A stretch of 64,000 bases of DNA from Solen grandis (lineage: Eukaryota; Mollusca; Bivalvia; Adapedonta; Solenidae), in contig CM037787.1 in NCBI GenBank assembly GCA_021229015.1, forward strand, positions 39,937,037-40,001,036. The letters are read 5' to 3'. The translations under genes were made by a program, and so were the position numbers. How positions within the stretch are numbered: position 1 is the first letter of the stretch; every line of letters begins with the position of its first letter. The notes under the pieces are model-generated. The model was not told the origin of the DNA, did no database searches, and saw nothing but the letters and a program-made list of their open reading frames with translations. Below, one piece after another: positions 24,239 to 37,148 of this stretch.

Positions 24239-26604
24239 TCTTCCTAGTGATAAGATTTACAAGCATATTACAACGCGATATTGCTGAGAGGCGTTCAACA
24301 ATCATTAAACACGTCATTCGCACCATATTTAAGACATACCCCAAAGCAATGAAATGAAAATTTCAGCGCAATATTAAATGGCATGCAGTTTTTGAGATAC
24401 TATCACTATGGAAATCACAAACAGTGAATATTTATTGCCATGGAAACACAATTTTATTTCATCACATACACCATTCATATTGATGTTTGTATAATAACTC
24501 TTTGTGGTGTGGTATTCTGTCCTTTGGTAACAATGTATTAAATACATGTTGGCAAATGCTTGAAAGGTTTGTGTTTTATTTATTTCTGCCGAAAAACGCA
24601 CTCTCCAAAATGCATTGTGCATTTTATATGAAATGCATCACAAGAGATATCATTAATTATTAAAATTTTGTTTTTATAATTTTATGTCGATGTATTAAAA
24701 AAAGAATAAACAATGAAGTAATACTTTGAATGAAACTTTACCATCTACAAATCTACATACATTATTCAACATGAACCCAATAATTTTCGTCTCTAGACTG
24801 AATACTATAGGCGGTCAAAGCTGGACTCTCATTCAAATTTGGACTAGATTAAGTTACCATATGACCTAAATGTATAAAGAACTATTTAAGTGCTCTATGA
24901 TATACAGTTTAAGTATTAAGACTCTAATGTTCACTATGGAGAAATAAAAAATAAACAATAGTGTTGTGCCGTATGCCTTAAAGGACAAACACTTATTTTA
25001 AAATTATGGAAACTCTAGATAGAATGTTTTGAAACAAAAACTAGCATTTGGCAAACAAACCAAACATGTTACCATATTTGTTATAAACTTTATCCAATAA
25101 ATACCTATCCAAATCTGTACTTGATACAGATTAAAACATTTCTTTCATTACTAATCTGGGTGATACAGAAAAAATGACCAAAGAGAAAAAATAGAAGATC
25201 TGAAAACAATTACCATACTGGGTTTTGAAAGCAGTTGACAGTAAGTCTAGATTATTTATATATGTTCTTCTATTGGAAGTTATGTATTAAAATCTAAAAT
25301 ACATTAAGTCTACCTGTCTTTTTCAGACAGGCATATACATGTATTTCGAAGAGACGGACGAGGGGTTCCATATAATTTGAATAGAAAAAAAATCAGTTAC
25401 CAGGGCCCATAACTCGTGTGCTGGCCGACGGATTTTGTTTATTGGCCTTCTATTGTGACGTTAGGACTGCCATGACGTCAAATCTAAGGAAAAGCTCAGT
25501 GCATGCCGGGAGCGTATGGGGCAAATACATAAATTAATGTATACTGAAGAGATAAAATGGGGTACAGTTTTATATGTATATACAATATCTATAATATGTT
25601 GTTAAAGGTACATGTACATCAAAATACAAGATGAAGTGGGTCAGGTCATAAGCAATTAAGTTGGAAGGTTCAGACAAAAAGTACGTAATTAGAGTAACAT
25701 ATTACACTAGCTGGTCACCAGATACATACCTTCTGGTTCCGAAACACTAGCAATGACATAACAGTGTCTCGAAATGTTGCAATGTTGTTGTTGTTGTTGT
25801 TGTTGTTGTTGAATTCATTGGGGATCTAGGTCTACAATTCCAATAAACTTACTTTCTACATCCTCAATTTTTGATATTGATTTGTTAAAAAATCTACAGC
25901 GTACACATCTATCCATCCATGCATTAAATCAAACGTGACTTTGATTACAACTGTGTTTTAATGGGGGTCTTATTGGTACCCGGTTATTTTTCCATAAGGA
26001 GAGACCATTTTGCCTGTCAAACCGGGTTCCAAATGAGGTATTACAGACCCCGCTATAATTGACTCCATAACAGGAGATCGGGTAATGTTGCGCAAAACGG
26101 GAACCATTCTGAGGAGAACCAGACCTTCCTCCCGTTCCAGGGAGCGATAATTGGCTTCTGTCCTACAGAGAGCACCATTGAACCCAATGGACACTCCCTG
26201 GTGAAGATTTGTGATCACTATACTGAGTAGGAAAAAAAGTGTGATGAAACGGCGTAGAATTCATGAAACTGTACAGATTTGTTAGTATGGCGCTGTTTTT
26301 ACTTGAAGAATTGCAGAAATGTTTATTCACGCTCCAATGATGGAAAAGTACTTTGTGAAGCGGGCAATTTGACCCCCGCACGTTATCGCAGTTGAACTGA
26401 TTTAATATATATGACATATTCAGGCATTGGCGTAAATTGTATACTGATTATTTTAGCATTGCGTGTCGCTTCTAGATTCTTTCGTATGATATCCATGTCT
26501 ATTTTAAGTTTTAACCTAATCTCTACTATGAAATAATAAAAATAAACGTCCTACGGGAGCATATACGTTCAGATCGTCATTATATGCATGAACAAAAACG
26601 TCGT
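24239..26604. other. Intergenic with one GC-richer island
   Basis: No gene is seen. (GTT)n lies at 25783-25811. The 25970-26200 stretch is GC-richer and has a minus-strand open frame of 82 codons without a recognised domain. ATG and splice context do not support an exon. Confidence 0.4.
25783..25811. repeat. (GTT)n microsatellite
   Basis: About nine uninterrupted GTT units. Confidence 0.95.
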
Positions 26605-26755
26605 GATCCAGAGGTGACATAGCTGACTACAGATCCGAAGGCTGTGGGTTCGTACCCCGTTGAGGGCGGGGATTTTTTTATGACCTTCCCGGGCGCAAAA
26701 CGCTGGTACAACCCAGAAATCGTCGAGAGATTTAGTATAAGTTGTAAAACTTGTC
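26605..26755 (+). mobile_element. tRNA-derived SINE, family A (well preserved)
   Basis: The head shows an A-box-like GTGACATAGCTGACTAC and a box B of GGGTTCGTACCCC. The core has GGGCGCAAAACGCTGGT and the tail GTCGAGAGATTTAGTATAAG then TTGTAAAA. Order and length match the other family A copies. Confidence 0.8.
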
Positions 26756-27207
26756 TCCCAGTCGACGTAAAATAAACAGTTTAAACTATCGACGCACTCT
26801 TCCTCACGGACCGATCCGAATTTCCCTTTGATCTTCAGTCGGTCTTCAAACTAAACCATCATGTCCTCTATTTATCGCTCATCATTTTTATTTTCAAAGT
26901 TTTATTTGTTCTCTAAGTTAAAAGTCGATACATCATCAGCATCGCCACCAGTTGTAGTAGATTACTAGTAGTAGTAGTAGCAGAAGTAGTAGTAGTATGA
27001 GTTTCATTGTTTATATTTTTCAGTCCCTTTATGGACAACCCCGTTTATTTTCCCCGTAATAGGTACCGTCGGGGAACCATCCTCAGTTGATCTTACAATA
27101 TAAATACCTTGCTATTAATATACATAGTTATATGCATATACATATAATTTTTACCGAGGTTTTACTGTATTATCAAATACATATTTCCACATAGAGACAT
27201 ATGTTGT

Positions 27208-27242
<35 letters not shown>

Positions 27243-27656
27243 GGCGTTTTTGTTCGTTGTTGTTGTTGTTTTTTTTGCTTTTTTTTTTTTGTTGTTTTTT
27301 TTTGTTGTTGTTTTTTTCAGAGAAAATGCTATTTGGATTGATAATACATATCAGTGTATTTATTTCTATAAAAGCCTACAATTAGCAATTAATGCAATGA
27401 TAATATTAAACAAAGACACACACACGCTTATATTCACTTTGCATGTACCTTTTTGTAAGATACTTTCTTGAGATTTTTTAAACAATAAATTAATCCATTC
27501 AATTGAGCATTTTCATCATGAATGATAAGGAAGGAGAAAATAAGCCAAGGAAAAAAAACTTCACGTGCTGAGAGGCTTGTTTAATAATGTTCAGACTACA
27601 ATATATAATGTCCTTGAATGATGTATCATCTAAGATCAAAATGACCTTAAAATTGT

Positions 27657-27704
<48 letters not shown>

Positions 27705-27960
27705 CCAATTGTTATATTTGATGACATAAACTTCCCCAACTTAAAAAGAATCGCTATAATCCTTTATCAGATGGTAAAATGTGTTTGAATTTATATGAGT
27801 AATTATATTTGTTGCTTCTAGTATAAGAAAAAATATCAATGCTGACTACAGTATCAATGTCTTTTATTTTTTATCTTACTTATCAGAATTTGCATTAAAT
27901 AATGCACTTTACAATGATCTTAAAATAAATAATTCAAAGTTTCTTCAGTACAGTTACAAA

Positions 27961-27995
<35 letters not shown>

Positions 27996-28954
27996 ATTTT
28001 ATTGACGCGATAATATCGTCAATTTACCGCACACAATCCCATCTAAAGAAGCACTGAACAGAAGGCCCGTAACCTAGAATCTTTGATGGAGCGTATCAAA
28101 AGAAAGATTTTGGTATGAATTACCAATATGAACAACTGTTTTGGTGCGAGCACTTGAGGAGAATTAAAAGGTAAAACAGAAGTGCCCTCCCCACCGGCCG
28201 CCGTTCCATTCCTCCAAATATCGTCTGCTTCATTGCCCCCTTTGATGACGTCCAATAAGGCGTTCTGCTGCTTCCCCATTAAGGGTCATTAAGGGCCCTA
28301 ACTGTGCCATCCATCACACAAATTGATCAGGCAATTGACATGGTGCTTTATTGTTATTTATTGCATGGCGTTGAAAACATGATTTTTATTGCTTTTTGAT
28401 TGAGAAGGAAATATTTGCAAAAAACTGTACGATATTTGACGATTTTTAGAGGAAAAATCGAATATTCATGTGATAAAAAAGCATTTCTTTTTTTTTTTCT
28501 ATTACAGAGATATGGTACCTGATTACTCGTAGCTTAAATATTCATTATTCTTGGTATGTTGGTGATAATATCATATAAAAAGGATAACAATATGCTTTTG
28601 TAGTCTTTATTATGTCTTACTCAAAATAGTGTTCATATATTTTTTTTCTCATTAATTTAAAAAGATATACATATATATGCTTAAAGTTCATGAAACCATA
28701 AATTATATTTTGACAAAATTCAATTTCTTCAATTTGCAATAGCACTTCGAAAAAAGCATCAAATTGCGGAAATCGATAAAACGGAATAGTCAGAATATTT
28801 GTTTTTTATCTTAATCGATCAAGACCACACAGATACACTGAATCACGTTGTAAGATTCATTATTTCACGTGTTTTTTATACGATTTAATAACTCAAACCT
28901 TTTTAGTTTTCTTATTTATTTACATTTATTGCGATAGAAGTTCATTCAACTTCT
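26756..28954. repeat. Intergenic with several simple repeats
   Basis: Simple repeats: (AGT)n at about 26962-26998; (GTT)n passing into T/GTTG low complexity at 27203-27320; poly(T)46 at 27659-27704; (ATT)n at 27961-27994. The 28170-28380 stretch is GC-richer with ATTGTT/CAATTGA-type cores and may be regulatory. No gene is seen. Confidence 0.6.
27659..27704. repeat. Poly(T), 46 bases
   Basis: An uninterrupted T46, the longest homopolymer in the window; its true length is uncertain. Confidence 0.95.
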
Positions 28955-29066
28955 CCTAAGTTCCTGGAATGGACCAGTACTTTACGCCGTCCTTGCCCCG
29001 AAACACGGTTCGAACCTACAACCTTTGGATCCGCAGTCATGTACGTAACCACTAGTCCACGGTGCC
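28955..29066 (-). mobile_element. tRNA-derived SINE, family A (partial)
   Basis: The core (GGACCAGTACTTTACGCC on the plus strand), box B complement (GGTTCGAACC) and A-box end (ACTAGTCCACGGTGCC) are present. The 3' tail is missing. Confidence 0.75.
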
Positions 29067-29505
29067 CTTCATCTTGTTTTCAGGCCAGGCATGACGATGG
29101 TTTTAAGATTAATTTGGTTTTCATCATATGTCGTCCAATAGTTTGTTTTCTGCATGTGTGGGTTTTCATGATACAATTTGTACGTTTGTATCTGTATAAT
29201 TTACTGCCTTATCTTAACAAAAAACAAAGGAAATAAATATGTTCTACAATAAATATATACAAAAATCGTATTGATCTTTAATTATGTGTGCGCATACGTA
29301 ATTAATTTAATTTAATTTTTTATCAATTTCAAGTTTCATTATGGTGAATACTTTGCCTTGTCCTAAAAAAAAAAGGTACAACAAAAATGACGAGTACATT
29401 TACATGTGTTTGAATTATTTAGCAATATGTATCTGACCTTTACAATACATGTAAGCATGAGTCATAAATATCTAAATCAATGGTTGCAATATATACATGT
29501 ATATC
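29067..29505. other. Intergenic, nothing recognised
   Basis: AT-rich sequence; no exon or repeat recognised. Confidence 0.5.
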
Positions 29506-29720
29506 AGTGGCGTAGCCACTATTAGGCCCTGTAGGCCCGGGCCTACAAGTTTGTCCAGAAATGACAATTTTAAAAGGCTCAAAAAATGAAATAAAAACTG
29601 GAGGGTGAGACTTTGGAACGCGCATTTTGCTCTTTTTTATTTCTGCTTTTTCCGACTTCTTAGGGGCTTTGCCCCCCTTCTCCCCCCTCCCGCCCCTTAC
29701 TGACCCTTGGAACCCACTAT
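29506..29720. mobile_element. Probable DNA transposon terminal fragment
   Basis: Begins with CAGTGGCGTAGCCACTATTA and GGCCCGGGCC, then ends in a C-rich block with GGGGCTTTGCCCCC. CAGTGGCGTAGC is a frequent terminal motif of DNA transposons in marine invertebrates, and the local GC differs sharply from the flanks. No partner end was found nearby, so this is a fragment. Superfamily not assigned. Confidence 0.4.
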
Positions 29721-32700
29721 AAGTTGAATACAGATGGCTACTCACCTGTATATTAAATGTTAGTATGTTTACCTAACTTCAAGTTTATCTTTTTCATTTC
29801 AAATCATATCATGTATTTATTCATACAATAAAGGATTTTTGAGTGGGACCAAAGACGACATTTGCTGAAACTCACTGAATAGTCGTTTGGGGAAGCAATT
29901 CAACTCTAAAATAATTTTATAAATAAGTTTCATTGTACAGTTTCTACTTTATAAATAAGAGCTCCTACTATCCGAATGAAAAAATACTAAATGGGCATCA
30001 CTATTATAGAAGTTTCGAATTCTATAACAACTTTTCTATCAACTTTAAAGGTGAATGTTTTTTCTGGTACTTGCTTTCAAAATTACTGATTATGATATGA
30101 AACAAATTTCTTTAAGACTTAAATAGTACAAACAGCCTTCTCCTTTGTTTTCTTGAACTTCATCTTGCACGACTTCCATTGTTCTCTAGTTCTCCTATTT
30201 GTTCTCTATGTGGATTTTACCTCTGTGTCCCCTACATTTTCTACAATTTTACTCCTTTTATGACCATTTTAGACGTATAACAGAAAACAGTGTCTGGCAT
30301 TATACTGTGGGTCGCCATTTTTATTGTTATTAAAGAAGCGCGTGCATCTCCAAGCAACCGCTCGAAACACGGCGGACCGTCTGGTCATAACTGTACATTT
30401 CCACTGTATTGCGGCGTCAAATATCAAGCCAGGAACACTTCGTAATCACGTAATGAATTTTTTATGATGCTTTTTCCGGAGAGGTATCGCAAGGGCATAC
30501 AGTAAACCTGGTTTGTGGTCATAAATACGTGTGCCGACGATCATTTCGTCGGATATTGTTCATGTGTGACTGACCGCAAGAGCAACACTTTTCCATTGTA
30601 AAGAAATTGGTATGTAAGCAAGACACATCGAAAGGGGGTCTTTCATAACAAAAATAAATCTGAAAATTGTACTTTGTATTTTGGGGAACTAAAAATCAAA
30701 AATTAACAAACGTACATCAAGAAAATTTCCTAAATAGAGAAGAAAGCGCCGAAACTATGAATGACGAAGTCAATATAGTCGAGAAATCATTTTTCTCCAA
30801 CCGCTAAGCTGATATTTTGCACATATGCTTTGCTACTTATGTAATTTCTAATGACAAAAATATTTAACAAAAAATAAATGATATGTCCTATTATTTTCAG
30901 TAAATGGTGAGATATGTTAATAAACTGTAATAAAAAAAAAAATGCAGTACAAATTTGAAACAGACCTCAAAAAATGGATCGGTACACGGATAATTGCTCT
31001 ATGGAACATCGTGGTTTGACTACACTATACGTATGATACTGTATGTCTTTGAATGAAAGTCCATAAATAGAATAGGCATTCATGCTGAAAATGCTCGCAG
31101 CCTTCTAAAAACTTATTAGTCTATATGTACATGTATAAAGTACATACAAATGTAAATGGATAACGAATAACTCTGTTAGTATATAGACTAGATATACAAA
31201 AAAAAAATCCAGAAACCTCACGATGTTTTACTATACAAAAGACAAATGTGTAATGTATTTTTATTTCTCTCGTTTTTCCTTCCTATTCTGATCTTGTTGT
31301 TGTTTTGATGTATACTTGTTTCATTGTTTTGGGGTTTGTTTGTTTTTTCACAAGCCAGAAGACCCTGCTGCTGCTGCGTGAAATGCCAAACTTGTCATAT
31401 ACGAATAGTTACAATTTTGTTTTCATGTAATATATACCTTACGACATGATGTTAATGTAGCTGGAGCCAATTGGGATCATCAGAAGACATTGGTAAACAA
31501 CCAAAGAAAGTCAAAAATGAAACGTCTACTATTACTGATTATCAGTATACAATTGAGTCCCTGGCCCGAAGCAAGTAAACTTTACCATAAATTTCAATTC
31601 GGGTCATGAGCACGTTAGCAGACGACGGTTTGGTGTCTGTTTGTAATTAATAATCATTGAAAAAAACCTATCCATCCATGAGAAAACATAACAATTTCAG
31701 AAAGTTGCAAATTAAAATTCCGAAAACAAACCGAACGATCGTCAAAATGAAACTAAAGACTTTGTATTTAGCCTCGGGAAATGATTTTGAGCTTTGTTTG
31801 TTTGCAAATAACATTAAATAGGCAAGTTCATTTGTAAAGAGCTAACTCATGACACAACATGTGTGAAAATTGTTCCAGAAAATAAATTCAAGGGCTAATA
31901 AAATGTAACTATTCACGGAATTTACAAGAGGTTCATTTAACTGTACAAATAGTGTTCAAGCCGTACATTTTAGTCCAATCCAAGTGATGTTAGCTCTACA
32001 AACAGTGCCACATGACAGCTTTGCTCTCCTTTGTGCGGGTCAAAAGGGATTACGGAAGTACACTTGAATTTCCGAGACCTTTCCCTGACACGGGTACACA
32101 TTTCTGTTGCATCTATACAAATACGCAGATGGCAGGACAGGCTCGTGGAATTTGTTTAAGCAAATTCGTACAGGACAAATTTATCTTTAATGAAGAATGA
32201 GCGAGATCGGTTAGTAAGTCAACAATTCGCGCACATTTCAGTATCTGGTGATATTGAAGACCCAAATGTAGCTATTAATTACAAAATGATTGTTACTTCT
32301 TCGAAATTAATTTCTTTCATGTCTGAAGACAAATTTTCTCGATCCTTTAATTTCTGAGACCACTGTAAAGATGGTCCTGATTGATATTTAATCGATTGCA
32401 GTAAAACAGGACACTGACGAGCGGTAAATGGACTCCCGGAGCAGCGGTTAAAGATGCTACAATATCTAGAAAAGAAAAACCGGTACCGTTATATAGCCGG
32501 ACGTCATTGGAAAACGACCGTAAAAGTAAAAAGGAATATTTAAAACGTTTTTATAGGATATTTAATTAATAGAGAGAGATAGAAATACGATAATTTCTCC
32601 TCTTTTTTTTTTTTTTTTTTTTCAAATTGAGTATAAACACATGGTTCTTGGTCTGTTTTCAATAAATTGGCCGTATTTTTATGTGATGCATGTATATAAG

Positions 32701-33649
32701 TCGTGTGTAAAAGCATTTTGATCAAGCATGCGGTTTTATTTGGTTGATTTTGGTGTTGTTTAGGACTGGTGGGGTAGGGGTGGGGTCCCTAAAGAGGTTT
32801 CAATTTTGCTTCTGGGGGAGTTAAGTCTTGCATCTTTTTTATCATTCCTTACGTACTTATGCATACAATAATACAAGATAATATACATTGTACATTGTGT
32901 ATTAATATAAACTGAAATGATTGATCTACAGGATAAGATCCACTTGTATACTTACACAAACCACATTTCTGAATAAGCTTTATTTAACAACAACAAAAAA
33001 TAAATAAATAAAAAAATTAGCTGCTGCTTTATATAGCAACAATTATTGTAGATCAAATTTCTCATAAGATATATATGTATATATTTTATATTTAAGGGTT
33101 AATATTCCAGAATATAAAAAAACACGCACGAAATGAACGATGGGAAATTGATGATTTTATCGAATACATTTATCAAAATTATAAGATTTTGTCAAGTCTA
33201 CATATCTAAAAGGTGGGTTTTACGGTATCTTCCATAGATTCATCATGCAAATAAAGTTAAATTTTTTTTAAATTTTTTGTCCAAAAGTTAGGAAAATAAC
33301 GAGTCTCTAACAAGAGATGTACAACAAACTATATGAATTTTATTGAGTATGGTATCACCTAGGCTATGAATAATTCTTCATCTAGTATGTATTACATATT
33401 ATTTATCATGGTATGTATCTGACTATTTGTTCATGGTACATACTCTCTTAATAAAGAGACGATTACTTGATACAATCTAGTCTATTTGTTAATTCACTAT
33501 GTTTTAATATATTATTTATTGTTATTTACAATAAGAATGTTTCTTTTCAATATTTCATACATATTTATGAAATTTAACTGGTTTTGTGTAACTTTACTAA
33601 ATATTCATCTCTTTTAATGTGACTGATTAATTAATATACTAACAGTTGT
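29721..33649. other. Intergenic; possible regulatory island at 30280-30600
   Basis: Nearly 4 kb without a supported exon. The 30280-30600 stretch is GC-richer and complex (CGCCATTTTTATTGTTATT, a CCAAGCAACC X-box half-site and others). (T)20 lies at 32603-32622. Short open frames (for example 32012-32200) show no domain. Confidence 0.4.
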
Positions 33650-33774
33650 TAAGGTGACTTATAGGCCCGTACTTTGCGCCTGGAAAAGTCATGAAATTGC
33701 CTTGCCCCCTACGTTGTTCGAACCCACAACCCTCGGATATACAGTCGAGAGGGTTACCACTGCACCATGCCACC
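33650..33774 (-). mobile_element. tRNA-derived SINE, family A
   Basis: Contains the core (CCGTACTTTGCGCCTGGAAA on the plus strand), box B complement (TTGTTCGAACCCAC) and A-box end (TTACCACTGCACCATGCCAC) in family order. The tail is truncated. Confidence 0.75.
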
Positions 33775-35169
33775 CTCAATACATAGCTTCAGATGATTAG
33801 AATGTTTGCTAATTACTTTATTTCACTTGTCGGTAGAGACATCTACTACTTTCGAACGTGTCAATGAAAACTCGTGAAATGAAATGAAATGCGATCTTCA
33901 ATTAGTCATCCGTAAATAAAGACAGTAAAATATCTATTTAAGATAAAACAATAAGATAAATAAATTAAATAACATTATAGGTTGATTAAAATATTTATTC
34001 ACATTACACGAATTTCATTTGGACTAGCATTACAGCAAAAATCGTGAATTAGTAAATAAGTAAATACATCATGTCATGTCTAATGTTGCAGCATGCTATC
34101 AATAATTAAAACATAAATCAAATGCAAACGATAAAACAATACAATTTAGATATTTATGTGTTTGGTTATCGCCTTTAAAGTCAAGGTCTTTCCCTCGGAG
34201 AGAGTAACATTGAAGGAATATTGATGCATTTGATGTCTTGACCGACGAGAGAAAAGAAATATTTATTAAATACAATGCTTTATGTTTCAAGGAAATATTT
34301 GCAACAATCATTTAAACTGATGTATATCCATACAGTATATCTGTGCAAGTCTCCCCTACAGATGGTGTGCGCTTTTGAACACATAGAATTTGAGCACACT
34401 TCTTTTATGACTGTTTGGGTGGACCCCAACATTTTGACGAATCTTTGTGTAGGACTCCTGTATTCGGAATACATTATTCGAATGTCATTCATGCAATTGA
34501 TATATCCAAGGACACATAACTATGTAAATTCTTGGCCACGCTTCAAAAAAAAATCAAAAATGGGACTCATCGTATTATTCGTTGTGTCGGTTTTGCCTCA
34601 TCTTAGACAGGGTGTGGTGTGCGGAATATTTTGAATGTTCGAGAGTAGATTTTGTTTTCGGACAGTCTTCCGAATTACCTGGTTTGAAATCCATCCCAAT
34701 CCGCACCATCTTAAATGCTTACTCCCATTTACGATGGAAATCTATATGAATTTATGGAATATGTTTATTTGCTAAATTTGGAATTGTCACGCGTAACATA
34801 GATGGACAATATGTATTTTTGTTCAGAAGCAATGAGTGTTACCTCAATTATCTATTATCAAAATTATTACATCTCTCGATGCATTTTTTTTTCTTCTTTT
34901 TTTTATGAAGGAAGATTTTTAAAAAATCAGTTTAAATATTTTGAATGTTTTGAAATGCATTTGGTGCAGAGATTTTACGAATGGTGATAAAACTTCCGGA
35001 CAATGGACTGCGCAGTTCATTTCAGCTTCCTGCGTGATATATGACTGATTCGACCAGTATTCACCCATACACTGAAATTTTATTGGTTTAAGTATTATTT
35101 CACATTCCATATAATCAATAGTTGACGTTACAATGGAGGCCTGCAAGCACGAAAAAGAAATAGTAAGCT
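33775..35169. other. Intergenic, nothing recognised
   Basis: Overlapping short open frames near 34.3-34.6 kb on both strands give no recognisable protein. No RNA or repeat is recognised. Confidence 0.45.

Positions 35170-35217
<48 letters not shown>
35170..35217. repeat. (GTT)n microsatellite
   Basis: About 15 GTT units without interruption. Confidence 0.95.
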
Positions 35218-35410
35218 GGGTGCCTTTTTTTTAAACGTCTCTCCCAAAACTCGAAATTTGGAAATAAATTTTTATAATGTACTAGTATTTTCATTGTGTT
35301 AAAAAAGTATAACAGAATTTTTTTTCCATTTATCATTAAATGTTAGAGAGAAAAAACGCATGCAATTTGAATGTGACAAAAATTATTAATTGCTAAAATT
35401 GTATAAATGG

Positions 35411-35498
35411 AATACGCCATCTTTAAAAACAGCGGACATTAGATCTCGTGTAAAAATACGCCATCTTTAAAAACAGCGGACATTAGATCTCGCGTAAA
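35411..35498. repeat. 44-bp tandem duplication
   Basis: Positions 35411-35454 and 35455-35498 are the same except for one substitution (GTGT versus GCGT near the end). It contains AGATCTCG and ACAGCGGACATTAG. A recent local duplication. Confidence 0.95.
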
Positions 35499-35742
35499 TT
35501 GTTTTACAGAACTAGTGTGTGTAATGTGGTGTAAGTAAACATATCGTGGTACATTTATAGTCATGGCTCATGACCTCATATTCAATAATCATATTTGGAA
35601 TTTCTAACTTTCGCATGAAAAGGGGAATCAGTTTGAATTCAGATTTTAGTGAATATATCTATATGGATTTAATTAAAGTAGTCCAGTTATGATACAGAAA
35701 TGTATAGAAGCTCTGTCAGAAACTAAATCAGAGAACTTAAGG

Positions 35743-35765
35743 AAAAAAAAAAAAAAAAAAAAAAA
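35743..35765. repeat. Poly(A), 23 bases
   Basis: Uninterrupted A23. No retroposon body is recognised upstream. Confidence 0.9.
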
Positions 35766-36095
35766 CATTTCCGTGTTCGGCTATCGTTTAAAAATGCAGC
35801 TGATGGTTGAAAGAGATACCATAATTAGTACCGGTCTAAGTTACTGCCTTTGTCTACAGAGTGAGAAGAATTCAAACTGCACTGAGGCCCGCGACCTACG
35901 ATGTGCCGAGAACTTCCGCGGTAAAATAAGGAGATGGTTGCGAAATGACAAGAATTTTTAACACAAATGTCAAACTATGCTTAAAAATATCACCTCAATT
36001 AGCGAAAACAATTCGTGTGCAGTTTATTGTTCTCTAATTGTTTAAAATGGAAGATAATTTGCATAAAATGACTCGTTTCCAGTTACCACGTGGCC

Positions 36096-36105
36096 AGATC
36101 AAAGG
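36096..36105 (+). promoter_or_regulatory. TCF/LEF consensus site
   Basis: AGATCAAAGG is the full 10-base optimum for TCF/LEF HMG proteins. One chance match per roughly ten windows of this size is expected, so binding is only suggested. Confidence 0.35.
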
Positions 36106-36152
36106 CATGTCTGATACACATCATTGGAGTCCTGGCACGGGCACGCGCTCTC

Positions 36153-36166
36153 GTTGCTATAGCAGC
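36153..36166 (+). promoter_or_regulatory. RFX X-box-like site
   Basis: GTTGCTATAGCAGC is an imperfect palindrome close to the X-box GTTGCCATGGCAAC; RFX factors drive cilium genes in animals. Three mismatches to the ideal. Confidence 0.3.
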
Positions 36167-36834
36167 CATTACGGAAACTGCCTTAAAGCAGAATCCACGC
36201 TTAAACAAACACTTTAAGGAGCACATCATATCGCCCTGTCCTCCTGTTTAAACATATATAGCTTCCGTTTTATAAACGGATCATTAATTTCACTTTGGTT
36301 TTTACCTGAGGCAAGCTTGCTCAATACAGCTTCGGTTTTGCACGTGCGCGCGTTCTTTGGTGGTGTTCGAGTATCGATCTAGGACCGATTGCACACAATA
36401 TAAACGTATTCGAGTATCTGTGGGGACCTTCAAAGTTTCTTTGGACCAAAAGATCGTAATTAAGATACGGGAAAGAAATCGGACAAAATATGAAATATGT
36501 GCATTAATAAAACCATCGAAATGACACGGGTCAACCTTACATATTAATTTCATCATGTGCAAATATATGTCAAACTGGTCTTAATAATAAAAAACAAAAA
36601 CTGCCAGTTATTCCAACTGCTTGCTAAATAATAATAAAAAAAAATTATATACACGTAATTAAAATCTGTATATTTAACAAGTTTTGATGTGAACAAAAAA
36701 AGGCAAACAACAATAACTAAAACAAACAAACAATTTAAAATAAGACTAGATAGTCCTGATTCAACTTCAAAAATATCGGAGCGCATTTGTAGCCGAGTAG
36801 TGAAAGTTCTTACTTATTTTTTAAAGTCGTTACT

Positions 36835-36955
36835 TGAGACAGGTAGTGTGGTCCCACTTGCTGCGGTAGCACACCGTAGTCAAGTGGCGTGATACCACAT
36901 CCAGTCATATCCGGACACCGGCTCAACCAGTCCTGGTACTAGCAATTAATGCTAA
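36835..36955 (-). mobile_element. SINE family B fragment
   Basis: On the minus strand it reads CCAGGACTGGTTGAGCCGG, then ATGACTGGATGTGGTATCAC and GCCACTTGACTACGG, the body of family B. Both head and 3' tail are lost. Confidence 0.65.
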
Positions 36956-37111
36956 GCTCCATGCAAGAAAACATTTAGCGACTTTGGGACCGAACACATG
37001 ACCACTTGCTCACAAAGAATATATACAACTCATGAGGTATAAGGGAAGTAACCTTTACTAAGATATTCTGTAATCAAAAAGAGAGTTATGCAACCTGAAT
37101 TCTGAATCTGA

Positions 37112-37148
<37 letters not shown>

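Larger units (their letters stand above)
35766..36834. promoter_or_regulatory. Intergenic; candidate enhancer at 36060-36360
   Basis: A GC-richer, complex patch containing a consensus TCF/LEF site and an RFX-like X-box within 70 bp. No exon is supported. The remainder is AT-rich. Confidence 0.3.

Noticed and set aside
25970..26218. 82-codon minus-strand open frame in GC-richer sequence
   Set aside because: No similarity I can recognise; composition fits a regulatory island as well.
26605..26660. Possible tRNA gene (box A and box B present)
   Set aside because: No closing acceptor stem, and the sequence continues into the SINE core and tail shared with many copies.
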